Of a stretch of 64,000 bases of DNA, positions 47,051 through 58,263 are shown in pieces. The notes below the pieces were generated by a model. That model worked only from the letters and a program-made list of their open reading frames with translations, did not search any database and was not told the DNA's origin. The translations under genes were made by a program, and so were the position numbers. Source of the stretch: Azolla caroliniana (Eukaryota > Polypodiophyta); contig JBHGNT010000005.1 of the NCBI GenBank assembly GCA_043228905.1, positions 14,322,001-14,386,000 of the forward strand. The letters run 5' to 3'. Position 1 is the stretch's first letter; each line of letters begins with the position of its first letter.

Positions 47051-48795
47051 CATGGAGACCGAACTGCCAAGGTCTCCAGAACTAGTGTGGAGGATCCCTC
47101 TCCGGCCTTCTATGTGAGATCCCCTGTGCCAGCAACCCATCGTCACGCCTTTATTCCCGCTTCGGCACCTCCGTGTGCCACACATCCCCTTATCGTGTTC
47201 AGCTCCATCCATGCCGAACTCTGGTTACTTTCCATGCACGCGTCATCGGCCCTCGCCCGAGCAGATCGTGCATCGCCGCTTCTCCGCGTACTGGTGTCCT
47301 CCGCGTTCGAGGAACACCCGATAGTAACCCACTTGGCCACTTTCGTCTTGTGTTGTTGCCTCAGGTTTGGAGCCTTCCGCTTGGCGTCGTCCCCTCGCCC
47401 CCACCAGCTTGTTACCTCGGGTTTGGCTTGCCACGCCAGTCGTTGCCACTCCGACTGCGCCGCCGAGATCTCTGAAGCGGGTGTGGAGGATCCTTCTCCG
47501 GCCCTTGATCCTGTTTCTGGTCTCCAATCCGTGCAGTCTGTTATGCGCTCATGCTCTCATTCCTAGCACCGTCGTGTGCCGTCTTCCGCCTTCCTTGTTC
47601 AACATCGCTTGTGTCGAATGTCGTCCCGTACCCGTGCTTTGCTTTGGCCCTTGCTGGCCACTTGCACGTCTCTTGCTCCACTCTCGGGTGTGCCCTTTCC
47701 GGCTCAGCACACCGTTCCTTGAGCGGGTGTCCCCGACAACTTATCCGAAGATCACCCTCGCCGCGTCTCGGCCCGCATGGCCTCCTTCATTCCCGTGACG
47801 CCTCGGCGATTCAGTGCTTTTGCTGTTGCCGCCTTCCATTACCCTCGGTCTCACGTTGCCACGTCGGCCGAACTGCCGGGGTTTCTGGATAGGTGTGAAG
47901 GATTCTTCTTGGGCCTCCAATTTGTTGGGTCACCAACTCGTGTACCGAGCGCATCCGATCTTTGTCTTGCGGACTCTAGTGGTTTGGTCTATATCCAGTT
48001 CGTGGGCTCATCGCTAGCCTGATACCTCTTTCCGCTCTTTTTCAGCCCTTTTGCTTGATCCCGTTCACCTACCGCCACCGTCCTTCTCTCTCTAAGTCTC
48101 ATGCCGGTTTTTGGGCCGACTGCCGAAGTCTCTGGATCGATGTGAGGATCTCCATAGGATCGCCCATCCGCACATCCCACATCGTCGGTTCCCGTTTCTT
48201 GCCACCACAATCCTTCTCACTCGGTCTCACGTTGCCATGTCAGCTTGAACTGTCGGTGTCTTCGGATCCGTGTGGGGATCCCATAGGACCGTCTTCCACG
48301 TTGTCTTCCGACCAGGTCGGTTCTCGACTCTCTGTCCTTCGTCCTTGCCGGAAGGCCCGATTTCAGTTAGTGGCCGCCTTGCCGGCCCTAAAACCGCCAT
48401 GCCCGCTTGTTCTCTCTTGCCGCATCGCCGGTTCCCATTTCCTGTCGCCACCATCCTTCTCACTCAATCTCACGTTACCATGTCGGTGTCTCTAGAACAG
48501 TGTGAGAACCTCATAGGACCGTCCTATCGTTGCCTTTGCCCTCGTCCCCTTACCGCCACCGTCAATCTCTTGGTCTTATGTCGACTCCGCTTCCGACCGC
48601 TGAAGTCTCTAGATCCGGTGTGAAGGATCCTCCTTGGGCCTCCCATTTTTCCAATCCTATCCCAGGTCTTCCTTCTTCGCATGTCGAGAGGGTAGCTTGC
48701 TCCACACCTTCTCTCATGGTACCGATGTACCGTGTTCCGGCCTCCCCGTAGGGCTGCTTCTTCCTCCCTTCCGGATCGGTTATTTGGAAGTCCGC
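47051..48795 (-). repeat. Array of degenerate internal-region modules
   Basis: A module reading on the plus strand about ctctnggtctcacgttgcca...gccgaactgccgaagtctctggat..gtgtgaggatcc recurs at roughly 47045, 47440, 47840, 48085, 48220, 48470 and 48570. The same theme occurs in other internal regions (37240, 38755, 44150). It is probably the acidic-repeat coding region of TGTCG-family elements, expanded and decayed. Confidence 0.6.
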
Positions 48796-50038
48796 TGTCA
48801 TGTTGTTTTTCACACACGATATGAAAACTATATAAAAAAATAATGAAATAATTATTTTAGATTAGATTAGTAGCTTGTTATAGGAATATGGATGTACTCA
48901 AGAGCTTCAAAACGTATTTTACTTGATACAAAATAGACAACTACATATCAAATTATGAGAACATCAAGCTTGAGAAGATAGGGAAATATGATTTATCCCA
49001 CATAGATAAGAAATTTAAGGCCCTGGCTATATAATCACATTGAGATCCCTTATTTCTCATTTGTGCTAAGAGCACTTTGGCTACTTTGTCTAGATGGATG
49101 AATGTGGCTAAGTTTCTAGAACTGGTCGGCAATGAAATGGGACTGGCTGGTAATCAAACTAGAACCGACCAGCAATCAAACTGGAACCGGTTGGTCGTCA
49201 AATCGGAACCGGCCGGCAATGAAACCCGAACTGGCCGGAAAGCAAACTGGAACCGGTCGGGAAAGCAAATTGGAACCAACCGGTAAGCAAACCGGAACCG
49301 GCCGATGAGCAAATCGGAACTGGCCAAAAAGCAAACCGGAACCGGGCGAAGCCGGCAACCGGAAATTGGCGACCGGACGGAACCGGTGATCGGGCGGAAC
49401 CGGCGACCGGACGAGGCTGGACGCAGACCGGACGGATCAAAGCATGGGCTAAACTTTACGGATTATTGGATCATGTGGCAAATTAAAGTAAAGTAAAGAA
49501 AACTAAAGTAAAGGCCATGTGTACGGTCGCATGCAACTAAAAGAAAAAGCCATGCAACTAAAAATGGATGCAACTAAAAGTAGAGTCTATGCAACTAAAA
49601 GTGGGCATGCAAAGTAACATTGAAGGCTATGATCAACGGAGAACTCCATATATATTCCATTTTTTTCCCTACACTCATCCTCTCTCAATTTTTATTTTCT
49701 TTTCCTTCTTAGCTCCCTTATCTTATTGAAGCCATAACACTCAAAAACCTTGATTTTCCCTACGGAAGCCATAACACTCAAAAACCCTAATTTTCCCTAC
49801 GGAAGCCATATCTCTCAAAACCCCTAATTTTTCTTTTCTATTAATCTCAGTAAACCTAAAACTTCTGAATCCCAATCTTGGGGCATATTGTAATTTCTTT
49901 TCCTTTGTTAATGAAAACGATTAAATTTCTTATTTTTGTTAATTGTTAAAAATATAAAAGCACGAATGTGATATCCTCTAGTCGGAGGCCCCGGGGTCCT
50001 GCCTCAAGTTCACGCATCCTCGTCGTATTTTCGCGACA
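48796..50038 (+). mobile_element. TGTCG-family LTR, type A, copy 3, plus orientation
   Basis: It begins TGTCATGTTGTTTTTCACAC and ends gtattttcgcgaca. It has tttatcccacatag (48992-49005), a TATA (gctatataatcac, about 49028), a 22-bp minisatellite, and a short telobox block (49735-49830). No primer site or purine tract adjoins either end, so it may be a solo LTR, but no TSD was found. Confidence 0.7.
49120..49440. repeat. 22-bp minisatellite (AATCAAACTGGAACCGGCCGG type)
   Basis: About ten or more degenerate units of 21-23 bp alternate aatcaaac/aagcaaac with ggaaccggccgg. Confidence 0.85.
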
Positions 50039-50723
50039 CTACTCCACCCGGTTCTCATCCGGGCTCGTCCGTCACTTTGCGTTGTCAGGTCTCATTCTCT
50101 TGCCGCCACCGTTAGTATCTTGGTCTTACGTCGGATCTGATTCCAACCGCCGAAGTCTCTAGCCTGGTGTGAGGTGTCCCATAGGACCAGTCTTTGTTCT
50201 TCGCATCCGGATCAATTGTATTGGCCGTGACCTCGGTATCCTCGCCGCCACTTTCCGTCTCTTAGGTCTTCCTTTAGTTCTCGGACGCAACCGCCTAAGT
50301 CTCGAGAACGAGTGTGGAGAACCCATACTTCAATCAACCGCCTCTTTCGTTTCTCCCCGCCTCCGTCGACCTCCTTCCTTGCGCTTCCCCACCATCTCCG
50401 TTCTCTTTTGGTCTCACGTTGCCACGCCGGCCGAACTGCCAAAGTCTCCAGTCAAGATGTGGGGATACCGATTTCGTAACGACTCTTGACGACTTGTCCC
50501 AGGCCACCGACCCTTTTAATGGTATCGGTGCAAAGCATCCGCTCTATGATTGATCAAGCCCCGTCTGGGCTTGATTCTCCAATGTCCGGAGTTTTAGCTC
50601 CGATGCCGATCCCGCCAGACTCGTTCTGTACTCTCGATCATCTTCTTCCCAATTCCCGACCTTCTCCCGATCGGTCTTTTGCCCCATGTAAAAGAGGGTG
50701 GCTCGTCCCGCACCCTCTCCTGT
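50039..50723 (-). repeat. Further internal-region modules
   Basis: Three more copies of the gtctca...ccgaagtctc module lie at about 50090, 50260 and 50415. No reading frame of note is present. Confidence 0.55.
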
Positions 50724-51743
50724 TGTCGTGAAGATCCGTCACTACGCGCGGATCGTGAGGCGGAACCGCCGAGGTTTTGGACCGGAAGGATTCAAAGTCG
50801 GTACAAGTTTTGGTGCAAGCTTTAGCGAGAAAGTACTTAGGATAGATTGGGAAAGAGAGAAGTTGAGATTACACAATTGAGAGAGATTGATTGAACTTTT
50901 AACTTTAGATTTAAGAAACAAGTTACACGATCAATTTGATAACGAATTTCTTCCTCTTAATTTTCATAAAAAAAAACCGTCTTTTTTTTTCTTCCCCCTT
51001 CCTTCTTTTATAGATGCTCTCATGCATATGATGCATGTGAGGGTACAAGACATGCATAAATTGCATGTTTGCCATTTGGCGCTTATGTATTACATGTGGT
51101 GCATGATAACCATGTCACTCATTTTAGCTCTCATGTATGAGAATTTACATGTAAAAGTACAATGATAGAAATATAATTTCAACTAAATAGCATGGCTTAA
51201 TGGTAAGCCAATTGACTCCTAACTTGGAGGTGCAAGGTTCGAATCCTTACTTGCCCTCCTTGTATATGTAAATATGTATATATATATATTTATCTAGCCG
51301 TCGGATGCCTGTGTCTCACTGGCGCCGGATGCCGTCCATCGGCTCCATCGCCGGTCCGGTTTTGGTTGGCCAAAACCCTTTACGAGTAGCTAGCCCACCT
51401 CCACTCTTAGTTCAAGTTACCTTGAACTCTCTATGCTCCATACATAGACACAAAGATAATATCTTTTGCTCCACCTTATATATGATGAGAGCCGTATTTG
51501 TCGTGCCTATGTGGGATATCTCAAAATTTTCTCTTTTCCTTTCACAAACTTTATACCCTAATATTTTGACATTTAGTTGTCCGTTTCTCGTGTAATAAAG
51601 TGCATTCGAAACCTCCATCATTTTGTACTTAGATATTAAATTGATTTAAAATGTTATCTTCACAACTATTGTACTATGTGATTCATACTCGATTTCGTAC
51701 GTTTTTTGGGATTTTCACACTATTGCCGAAAATCTTCACGACA
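50724..51743 (-). mobile_element. 3' LTR of the autonomous TGTCG-family Gypsy element
   Basis: On the minus strand it starts TGTCGTGAAGATTTTCGGC at 51743 and ends gacggatcttcacgaca at 50724 (1020 bp). It has gatatcccacatag (51520-51507), a TATA (catatataagg, about 51478-51488), a tRNA-like module on the opposite strand and a second TATA (ctataaaagaagg, about 51000-51012). Confidence 0.85.
51191..51255 (+). repeat. tRNA-like module with intact A and B boxes, antisense to LTR
   Basis: tggcttaatggtaagcca forms a perfect D-arm-like hairpin and ggttcgaatcc is a consensus B box; the middle actcctaac resembles an anticodon loop. The acceptor stem does not pair, so it is not a standard tRNA gene. 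Confidence 0.65.
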
Positions 51744-51760
51744 TCCACCCCCACCAAACC
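51744..51760 (-). other. Polypurine tract of the autonomous element
   Basis: Minus strand GGTTTGGTGGGGGTGGA directly precedes the LTR, identical to 15541-15557. Confidence 0.85.
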
Positions 51761-51815
51761 GCACGTCCTCCGGTACGTGCCAAGAAGAGAGAAAGTGAGA
51801 TTTCGGCTACGATGA

Positions 51816-54800
51816 TCAATTAGATTCCTCCATGTCTTCATTTACATCCGCCCCATTATGTTCATCGTTGAGGTAGTCGAGGTCAGGATCCTTGTCTTGT
51901 CTTTTCTTGATAATCTTTACTCTTTTTCCCGCAATGGGTACGAACAACCTTGATCCGTCTAGTTTCGCAAGGTGGTATGTGGCATTATCGTTGGCACTTG
52001 TCACCACATACGGCCCGAACCATTTTCTTGCGAACTTCCTTGTTGTACTGTGTTGATTGTCAAGGGTGCTGTCGTAAACCAAAACCCAATCCCCTTCTTC
52101 AATCTTCTTGGGACAAAGTCGATGCGTGTTGTCGAACCGAACTTTGTTCTTTACTCGGGCGGCCTTCATCATCTTTCGCGCTTTTTCTAAATCTTCAGGT
52201 CTTCTTTCAAGTTGCCTTATCCGCGCCGCTAATAACTCTTCTCGGCTCATCTCGTTCTCCCACGATATCGCTACCCATGAGGCGATCGTCCTTTCGATGG
52301 GCATAATCGGCTTTTGTCCATACATAAGCTCCGTCGGCATATACCCTGTCACCGAGCTATGTGTCGTTCTATCGGCCCACAAGGCATAGGGTAATAATCG
52401 TGGCCAATTCCCGACTCGACCGTTGCATGCCCGTACGATGGCTTTAACGATAGGTCCATGCCCTCGCTCGATCTTCCCATTTGCTTCCGGATTGTAGGCA
52501 GTCGTGAGAGAGAGCTTCACGCCTAGTCTTTCGAAGAGCTCTGTCGCTTCGTGCGCGTCCAACTCCCCTCGGTCGGCCACTATCTTCCCTACACATCCAT
52601 ATCGGCAAACAACATCTTCAAGTAGAAATTTGCAAACAGCTGAAGTCGTCTTATTTGTCAAGGCTTGTCCTTCCACTTGATTTGTCAAGTCTTCCCTTGC
52701 CAGCGCTAAGTACTTCATTTGTCCCACTCCCATTGGCATCGAGACCAGATTCACCATCCATTTGAAGTGTATGGTGAGTGGGTATGTCGGCTTTAACTCA
52801 TCACGATGACGTATATTTGAATATACTTGGCAAGTTTCGCATGTGGACACGAAATGGAGTACATCTTTGTACATGCTTGGCCACTAGTACTTCTCCTTCA
52901 ACTTTTCGAACGTCGCCCATGTTCCTCTATGACCTGCCCAAGCACTCTCGTGGAATTCGGTCATCAACGTCTCTTGCTCTTCTTTCTTTACCACCACTCG
53001 ACGTGGTATTCCTGTCCTTCTTTTTGGATGTCGCCAAAGGAATCCTCCCTTCAAGAAGTATCGGTAAGCTTTCTTTCGGATTCGTAGGGCCTCCTCCTTT
53101 GTCAACGAAGCATCTGTCGTCAATGTTCTTAGGAATCTACCGATGAGTAACCACTCTCCTTCGTACTCGTTCTCGTTGAAGGCGTGGAGGGTTTGCATGT
53201 CCTGGTCTTCCGCCGACAATCGAGCCATCTTGAAGAAGTCGAGGGCGACATCTTCATCTTCCAAAACCATGTTACTTCCATTTGAAAATCTTGCCCTTGA
53301 CAGCATGTCAGCCATGGCGTTCTTCTTCCCTGCAATGTGACGGATTTCTGGGTTTAAAGATTTGATGTAGGCGATCCACCTTAGCATAGCAAGATCTGGG
53401 GTTGCACATCTCGAGAGCATTCCGAGAATTGGGAGACAATCTGTTTCTATTATCACTTCTGACCCGATCAGGTAATCTTTGTCCGTCTTCACTGCCGACA
53501 CAATACCCCAAAGTTCCCACTTGACTTGGGCATATCTTTGTTGCCGTTCGCTGAGAACCTTTGCTCCGAACCGGACGACATATCGCGCATTATCTTCACC
53601 TTCTTGATTGATGACCCACCCGATTCCGGTTGGGCTCGTATCTACGGTCACGTAAATTGGTTTCCCTTCAGCATAGTCGGCCTTCCTTAGTGACGGAGCT
53701 TCAAGAAGCAGTTTCTTTAATCTTCGCATCGCCTTTGTGTGCTCGTCTCGCCATTCGAACTTTATTCTTTTCTTTAGTAGTCCATATAACGGTTCGGCGA
53801 CATGAGCGTAGTGAGGAATCTATATATGATAAAACGCGCATGCTCCAAGGAACCTTCGAACCTCCGTTTGGTTTTCGCATTCTTCTTTCATGTCTTGGAT
53901 TGCGTTCACTTTGGATGGCGAGGGCTTCCGGCCGTATGCTCCACACAAGTGACCTACCACCAAGATCTCCGGTTGCCCGAATGCGGATTTTTCTCCCGAA
54001 AATGTCAAATTCGCATCTTCGAGCCTTTGAAGCACCTTCTCGCAATCTTTCATATGATCCGCAACGAACTTTCTACAACCTTCCTTATCTTTCGATTCAT
54101 CTTTCTCCTCATCCGAACATCCTTTTATCGGAATATCATCCAAGAATGGCATCGTGATGTCCGGAATGCAATCCTTCAAGACTTTATTCATGGCATTCAC
54201 CATATGAGCCACCGAGTTCGTTGCGCCTTGGGGTAAGGTACACATCCGCACAAGCCCAATCGGAGTCCTCATGGTTGTAATGTCCCGACTGTCGATCGCC
54301 AATTGGAATTGGTCATATCCGAAGTAGAGATCGCCAATGGAGTAGATGGACTGGCCCGCAAACGCGTCGGCAAATTCGTCCACGCTCGGACCGATTCCGG
54401 CATTTCGAATTGTCACCTTGTTGATGGGTTGAAGATCCTGGATGAATCGCAATGATCCATTCTTCTTCGGCACCGTGAACCACCTATTGGAATAAGGAGC
54501 ATTCGACGGTTCTAGAATTCCCATACTCACCTTCTCCTTTAAGAGCTCGATTAGCTTCGGAAGGTATGCTCTCGGAACCGGTATCGGTTTCAAATTCCAA
54601 GGCACATGAGGCACCGTGAAGATCACCATCGGCTCTATAACCTTTGGGTCGGCGCATCCGATTTCTCGTGGGAAGAATGCGAAAGCCTTCCCATGTCTCT
54701 CAAGCATATCGCGAAACATTCGCTCCTCTTCAGGGAGAAGGAAATCCTCCTTTCCAACTCGTAGCTTCCCCTTCGTCTCTTTGGTGAAGACATGACCTAT

Positions 54801-56595
54801 CTTCTTCGGATCTCTTAAGCTTGGATTGTTAGTGACTTCCTTCATCTTTTGCCAACTATCTTCCGGTAGCGGAACCGCAACTGGCTTGATCTTCTTATCC
54901 ACCGTTTTATATTTCGTGTTGATGTCAGCTTCCTTCATCGAGATGCTACGACGGTATTCATCGATGATAGCGTACATGTTGACGGAGTTAACCGAAATCA
55001 CGCGTTGGTTGTGAAGATAGCTCAAGTCCACGACGTCCTCGATTTCGCCGATGGTGTCGTTAAATGAGGCTTCTTCCATAATATGAGTCACGAACTCTCC
55101 TTCTTCTATTATGTTCTCTTCTTTCAGCATCTTCTCGAATTCTTGTATCCGGTGCTTGTGCTTCTTGTCGGGTAGTACTAGTTTGCATGCGCCACTAGGT
55201 GTGACACATGTTGCTTCTCCTTGCAATCCACGCACTCTTCTTTCTTGTGGGGTCTTGTGATTGCTCAGACTATTTGTGCCCCATGCTTCAATAGTCCGCT
55301 CTAAAAATCCGAGGATTCGCCTCCAAGACTATCTCGATTCCTTTCATGATTGGCTCACACCGTTAGGAATTGGACCGATCTTTGGTTGTCAAGACTCTTT
55401 ATTCGTGCGAAGGCTGCTCCATTATCGAACACTCTGGTCTCCATCCGAGATGATGTGATATAAGGTTGCCCTAGGATGACAGGATGCGACACCGATTCTT
55501 GTACGAAGAAGTGTTGATCCATCTCCACATCCCCGATCGTGACTTTGACATTGGGACAAGCTCCGTACAAGTCCTCCGTAGACTTTGTTGCCGTGCGAAT
55601 CTTCCATCCGTGGTTTGTATTGATTGGCCATCTTCCCTTTTTGTAGAAGTCGGTTGACATGAGGTTGATCTCCGAGCCGTGGTCGATCAAGGCTAGGACG
55701 GTCTCTTTCTTCTCCCCGATCTTCACCGGCGTCTCCGTTGTCGCTCGTGCCCAATGAGGTCGAGTGTAGTGGCTGTCCACCATATCTTCATCGATTTCGT
55801 CTCTTGCCATCGTTATGGCATTCGTTTTTGCTTTTTGCGGCTTCTCTTCTTCCTCATCCGATTGTTGTCTCTTTCTCTTTACAAGGTCCACGATCGTGTC
55901 ATGGAACTCCTTCTTCGTAATGCCAAGCAATTCCCTCAAGGACAAAGTTATGTGGCTATCAAGAACTCGTTCTTCGAGAATCTTCTTTAGGTCCGTCGTC
56001 TGCTCTATGTCTGACCTTAGCTTGTAGGTAGGTATAGTCCTTGTCCTCCGAGTGGGGTCTTCGACACCAACCTTCACGGGCCGAACCGTTTCTTCAACTC
56101 GTATGCTCGGCTCCCCTTTTCGGCTTGATTCTCGTTCCTTTGTTTGTAAAGGTCGAATCGTCTCCGCATCGTCCTTCTTTTTCACGTTCCTTGTTTCATG
56201 TCTTTTTGATGGCCCTTGCTCTTCTATTCTCTTTCTCTTTTCTTCGACGAACACCTCGTGGTTGTCGCACATCACCTTTGCGAGTATGGTGTTGTCGTCC
56301 ACCGGATCCGACCACCCGGTTATGCTTTGCACGCTTCGGTCTGCAAGCTCTACCTCGTTCGATGTGATTTTTCCCTTCTTCTTATATTCGAGAACGGAAG
56401 TCCAAAACTTTGCTCCCGCTCTAGCAGCTTCAATCTTGTCTTTCCCGACTCTTATTCTGGCCGACGCAGCATAGTGCATCGCATCCACATGAGTCGCATC
56501 GGCATCCTCGATAGATTTCTTCATTCCTCCTCTTCCGAAATTCACCCGTAGGGGTCTTCTAGTCTCACTTGAGCAGATCATGTTGTCCTCTATGT
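51816..56595 (-). pseudogene. Autonomous TGTCG-family Gypsy pol (protease, RT, RNase H, integrase)
   Basis: Read leftward: a Lys/Glu-rich N part, a protease with ALIDHGSEINLMS (56611-55355 frame), RT (RFIQDLQPINKVTIRNAG; MCTLPQGATNSVAHM; PFLDDIPIKG; 55235-53820), RNase H (YVTVDTSPTGIGWVI) and integrase with zinc ligands (FHESAWAGHRGT ... CETCQ) and catalytic Asp (LAREDL), Asp (VADRGE) and Glu (NPEANGKIERGH), to 51816. One frameshift lies between 55355 and 55235. The two other breaks, TAG at 53820 and near 52875, replace Trp. The Asp-His-Gly protease motif is unlike the usual plant Asp-Thr/Ser-Gly. Gag lies beyond the Tat-like insertion at 56595, outside the window. Confidence 0.88.
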
Positions 56596-57030
56596 TGTTA
56601 CCGGCCGGCAAAGGAGTCCAGAGTGGGAAACGGAGAGCTAATTAAGTAGTAGGAATGTGGTTGTAATTAAGCTATGAGTGTGGACGGACGGACCGGAATC
56701 GGTATGCCGTTCCGGATCCGGACCGATCCCGAACAGGTGCGGATGGCACCGTTTTGTAATACAGACCGAAACCTATTTAAAGGCTCGGATACAATGTAAT
56801 AGTTAGCGGTTAATTAATGAAAGCTTAAGCGTTGTTATCTCTCTGTGTTAATTGCCGTTCTGTCTTAATTGTTATATCTTACGCGTGTTATGAAAGACGA
56901 TCCTAATAAGTAACTTAATTAAGTCGGATTAAGCGTTGAAGTCTAATCCGGTTGCCGTAACACCCTTTGGTGAAGTGTCTCCCGTAGACACCCTGTGTTA
57001 GGCCATTGTCCGGCCCGAAGAGTTAACACA
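56596..57030 (+). mobile_element. 5' LTR of Tat-like element 3
   Basis: It starts TGTTACCGGCC, inside the coding region of the minus-strand element, and ends gttaacaca. A TATA-like cctatttaaagg is near 56773. The 5 bases before it are tatgt; the matching copy would lie past the right edge. Confidence 0.75.
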
Positions 57031-57032
57031 GT

Positions 57033-57048
57033 TTTTGGCGACCACGAT
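57033..57048 (+). other. Primer-binding site of Tat-like element 3
   Basis: TTTGGCGACCACGATT follows the LTR end with a short spacer. TGGCGAC... primer sites occur in Tat/Ogre-type elements; I do not assign the tRNA. Confidence 0.6.
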
Positions 57049-57078
57049 TCCTGTTTTTGCAGCGAACAACGGCACAGA

Positions 57079-58263
57079 TGGATGTCTAGATCAACGCACG
57101 ACCTGGTTACAGATCGAACTCGACGCCTTGCCGAAAGGCAAAGGAGACGCGAGGCTTTCCAGCAAGCGGCGCAGGAAATTAGAGCGGATCGCTCGTTTTC
57201 CAACGTAATCCGGAGAGTAGCGGAGGACTCCCTCTGGTTACAGCAAACATCGCACCCGGACGACGGCAGTAGCCTAAGCAGCCTCCGGGAAACCAAATCC
57301 CTTCTCCATGCGTTGGCAAACGGAGAAGGCGAAGCAGAGGCCTTTTCAGCATATGAATTTGACTCCGAAGGGGAATACAGCGTGCACACGAACTACCGTA
57401 GCAGCAACGAAACCCCGGGCGGACCGGAGGATGGAGGATCGGATACCTTACTGACACCGGAACCGGAACCGGAAGTGCTAACGCTGGAACCCCTGAAACC
57501 AGCAGAGGAAGAACGACCTCCGACACCGGAAGTCGAAGAGGAGAGGCCTTCGTCACCAAAGGAAGAGAAACAACCGACACCGGAATCAAATCGGGAAAGA
57601 CCACCGACACCGGAGAAAATTCCGGAATGAGCACCAACACTACCAGCCCGCGCACCGATACCGGACGACGACATGCCGTTCCAGTACTCCAAGTATAGAG
57701 ATGATCCGGACGCGGAAGCTCATGTGCACGCCTTTGAACAGACATGGGAAGCCAACCATGTGTCGCAGCGATTGACCCCAGAAGAAGAAGAACGCTCTAA
57801 GATAGCGGAATTTGGCGTCACATTGGAGGGACCAACAGCAAGATGGCACCGGACGCAGGACTCGTCTACCATCAACACCTTTGCAGATTTAAAAGCTAAA
57901 TTCATGCATTTTTTTCAAAAGGAGGTGGACCAGACCGTAATGGTAGGCTTATTTTATACCATCCGACAAGAGGCAGGGGAGAGCATTCCCCAATTTGTTG
58001 TCCGGTTTCAACGGATGCATAGTCAGATTGCCCGTGCACCCCCGGAGGAGGAATTACGGACGATATTCCTAAACGCGCTCCAGGAACCCCTACGCACGGT
58101 TTGCACGGTAATCGATTTCCGCACTAGTACCATCGACCAGGTCATTGATCGGGTGAGAGAGATGGAAAAGACAAGCTGCTGGCTCACACTGCACTTCAAC
58201 GGGCGTTACCGTCCGATGAAGACCTCCGGTTTCGGCAAGCAATACAGTGCACAACCTGCTTGA
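57079..58263 (+). pseudogene. Tat-like gag 3
   Basis: A first frame (57079-57630) begins MSRSTHDLVTDRTRRLAERQ and ends in Pro/Glu-rich PPTPE-type repeats. The second frame (57673-58263) holds the capsid-like part (YRDDPDAEAHVHAFEQTW; LEGPTARWHRTQ; FVVRFQRMHSQIARAPPEEE). Near 58160 a one-base shift separates it from the knuckle-protease-pol frame: the sense continuation LAHTALQRALPSDEDLRFRQ lies in the next frame. This may be a decay mutation, since the other copies do not show a conserved shift site. Confidence 0.85.

Noticed and set aside
48796-50038. Confident solo LTR with TSD
   Set aside because: The flanks (tccgc and ctact) do not match, so the element is left as an LTR copy of unknown status.
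51191-51255. Functional tRNA gene
   Set aside because: D and T arms look good, but the acceptor stem does not pair and the module recurs inside LTRs, so it is called tRNA-like only.
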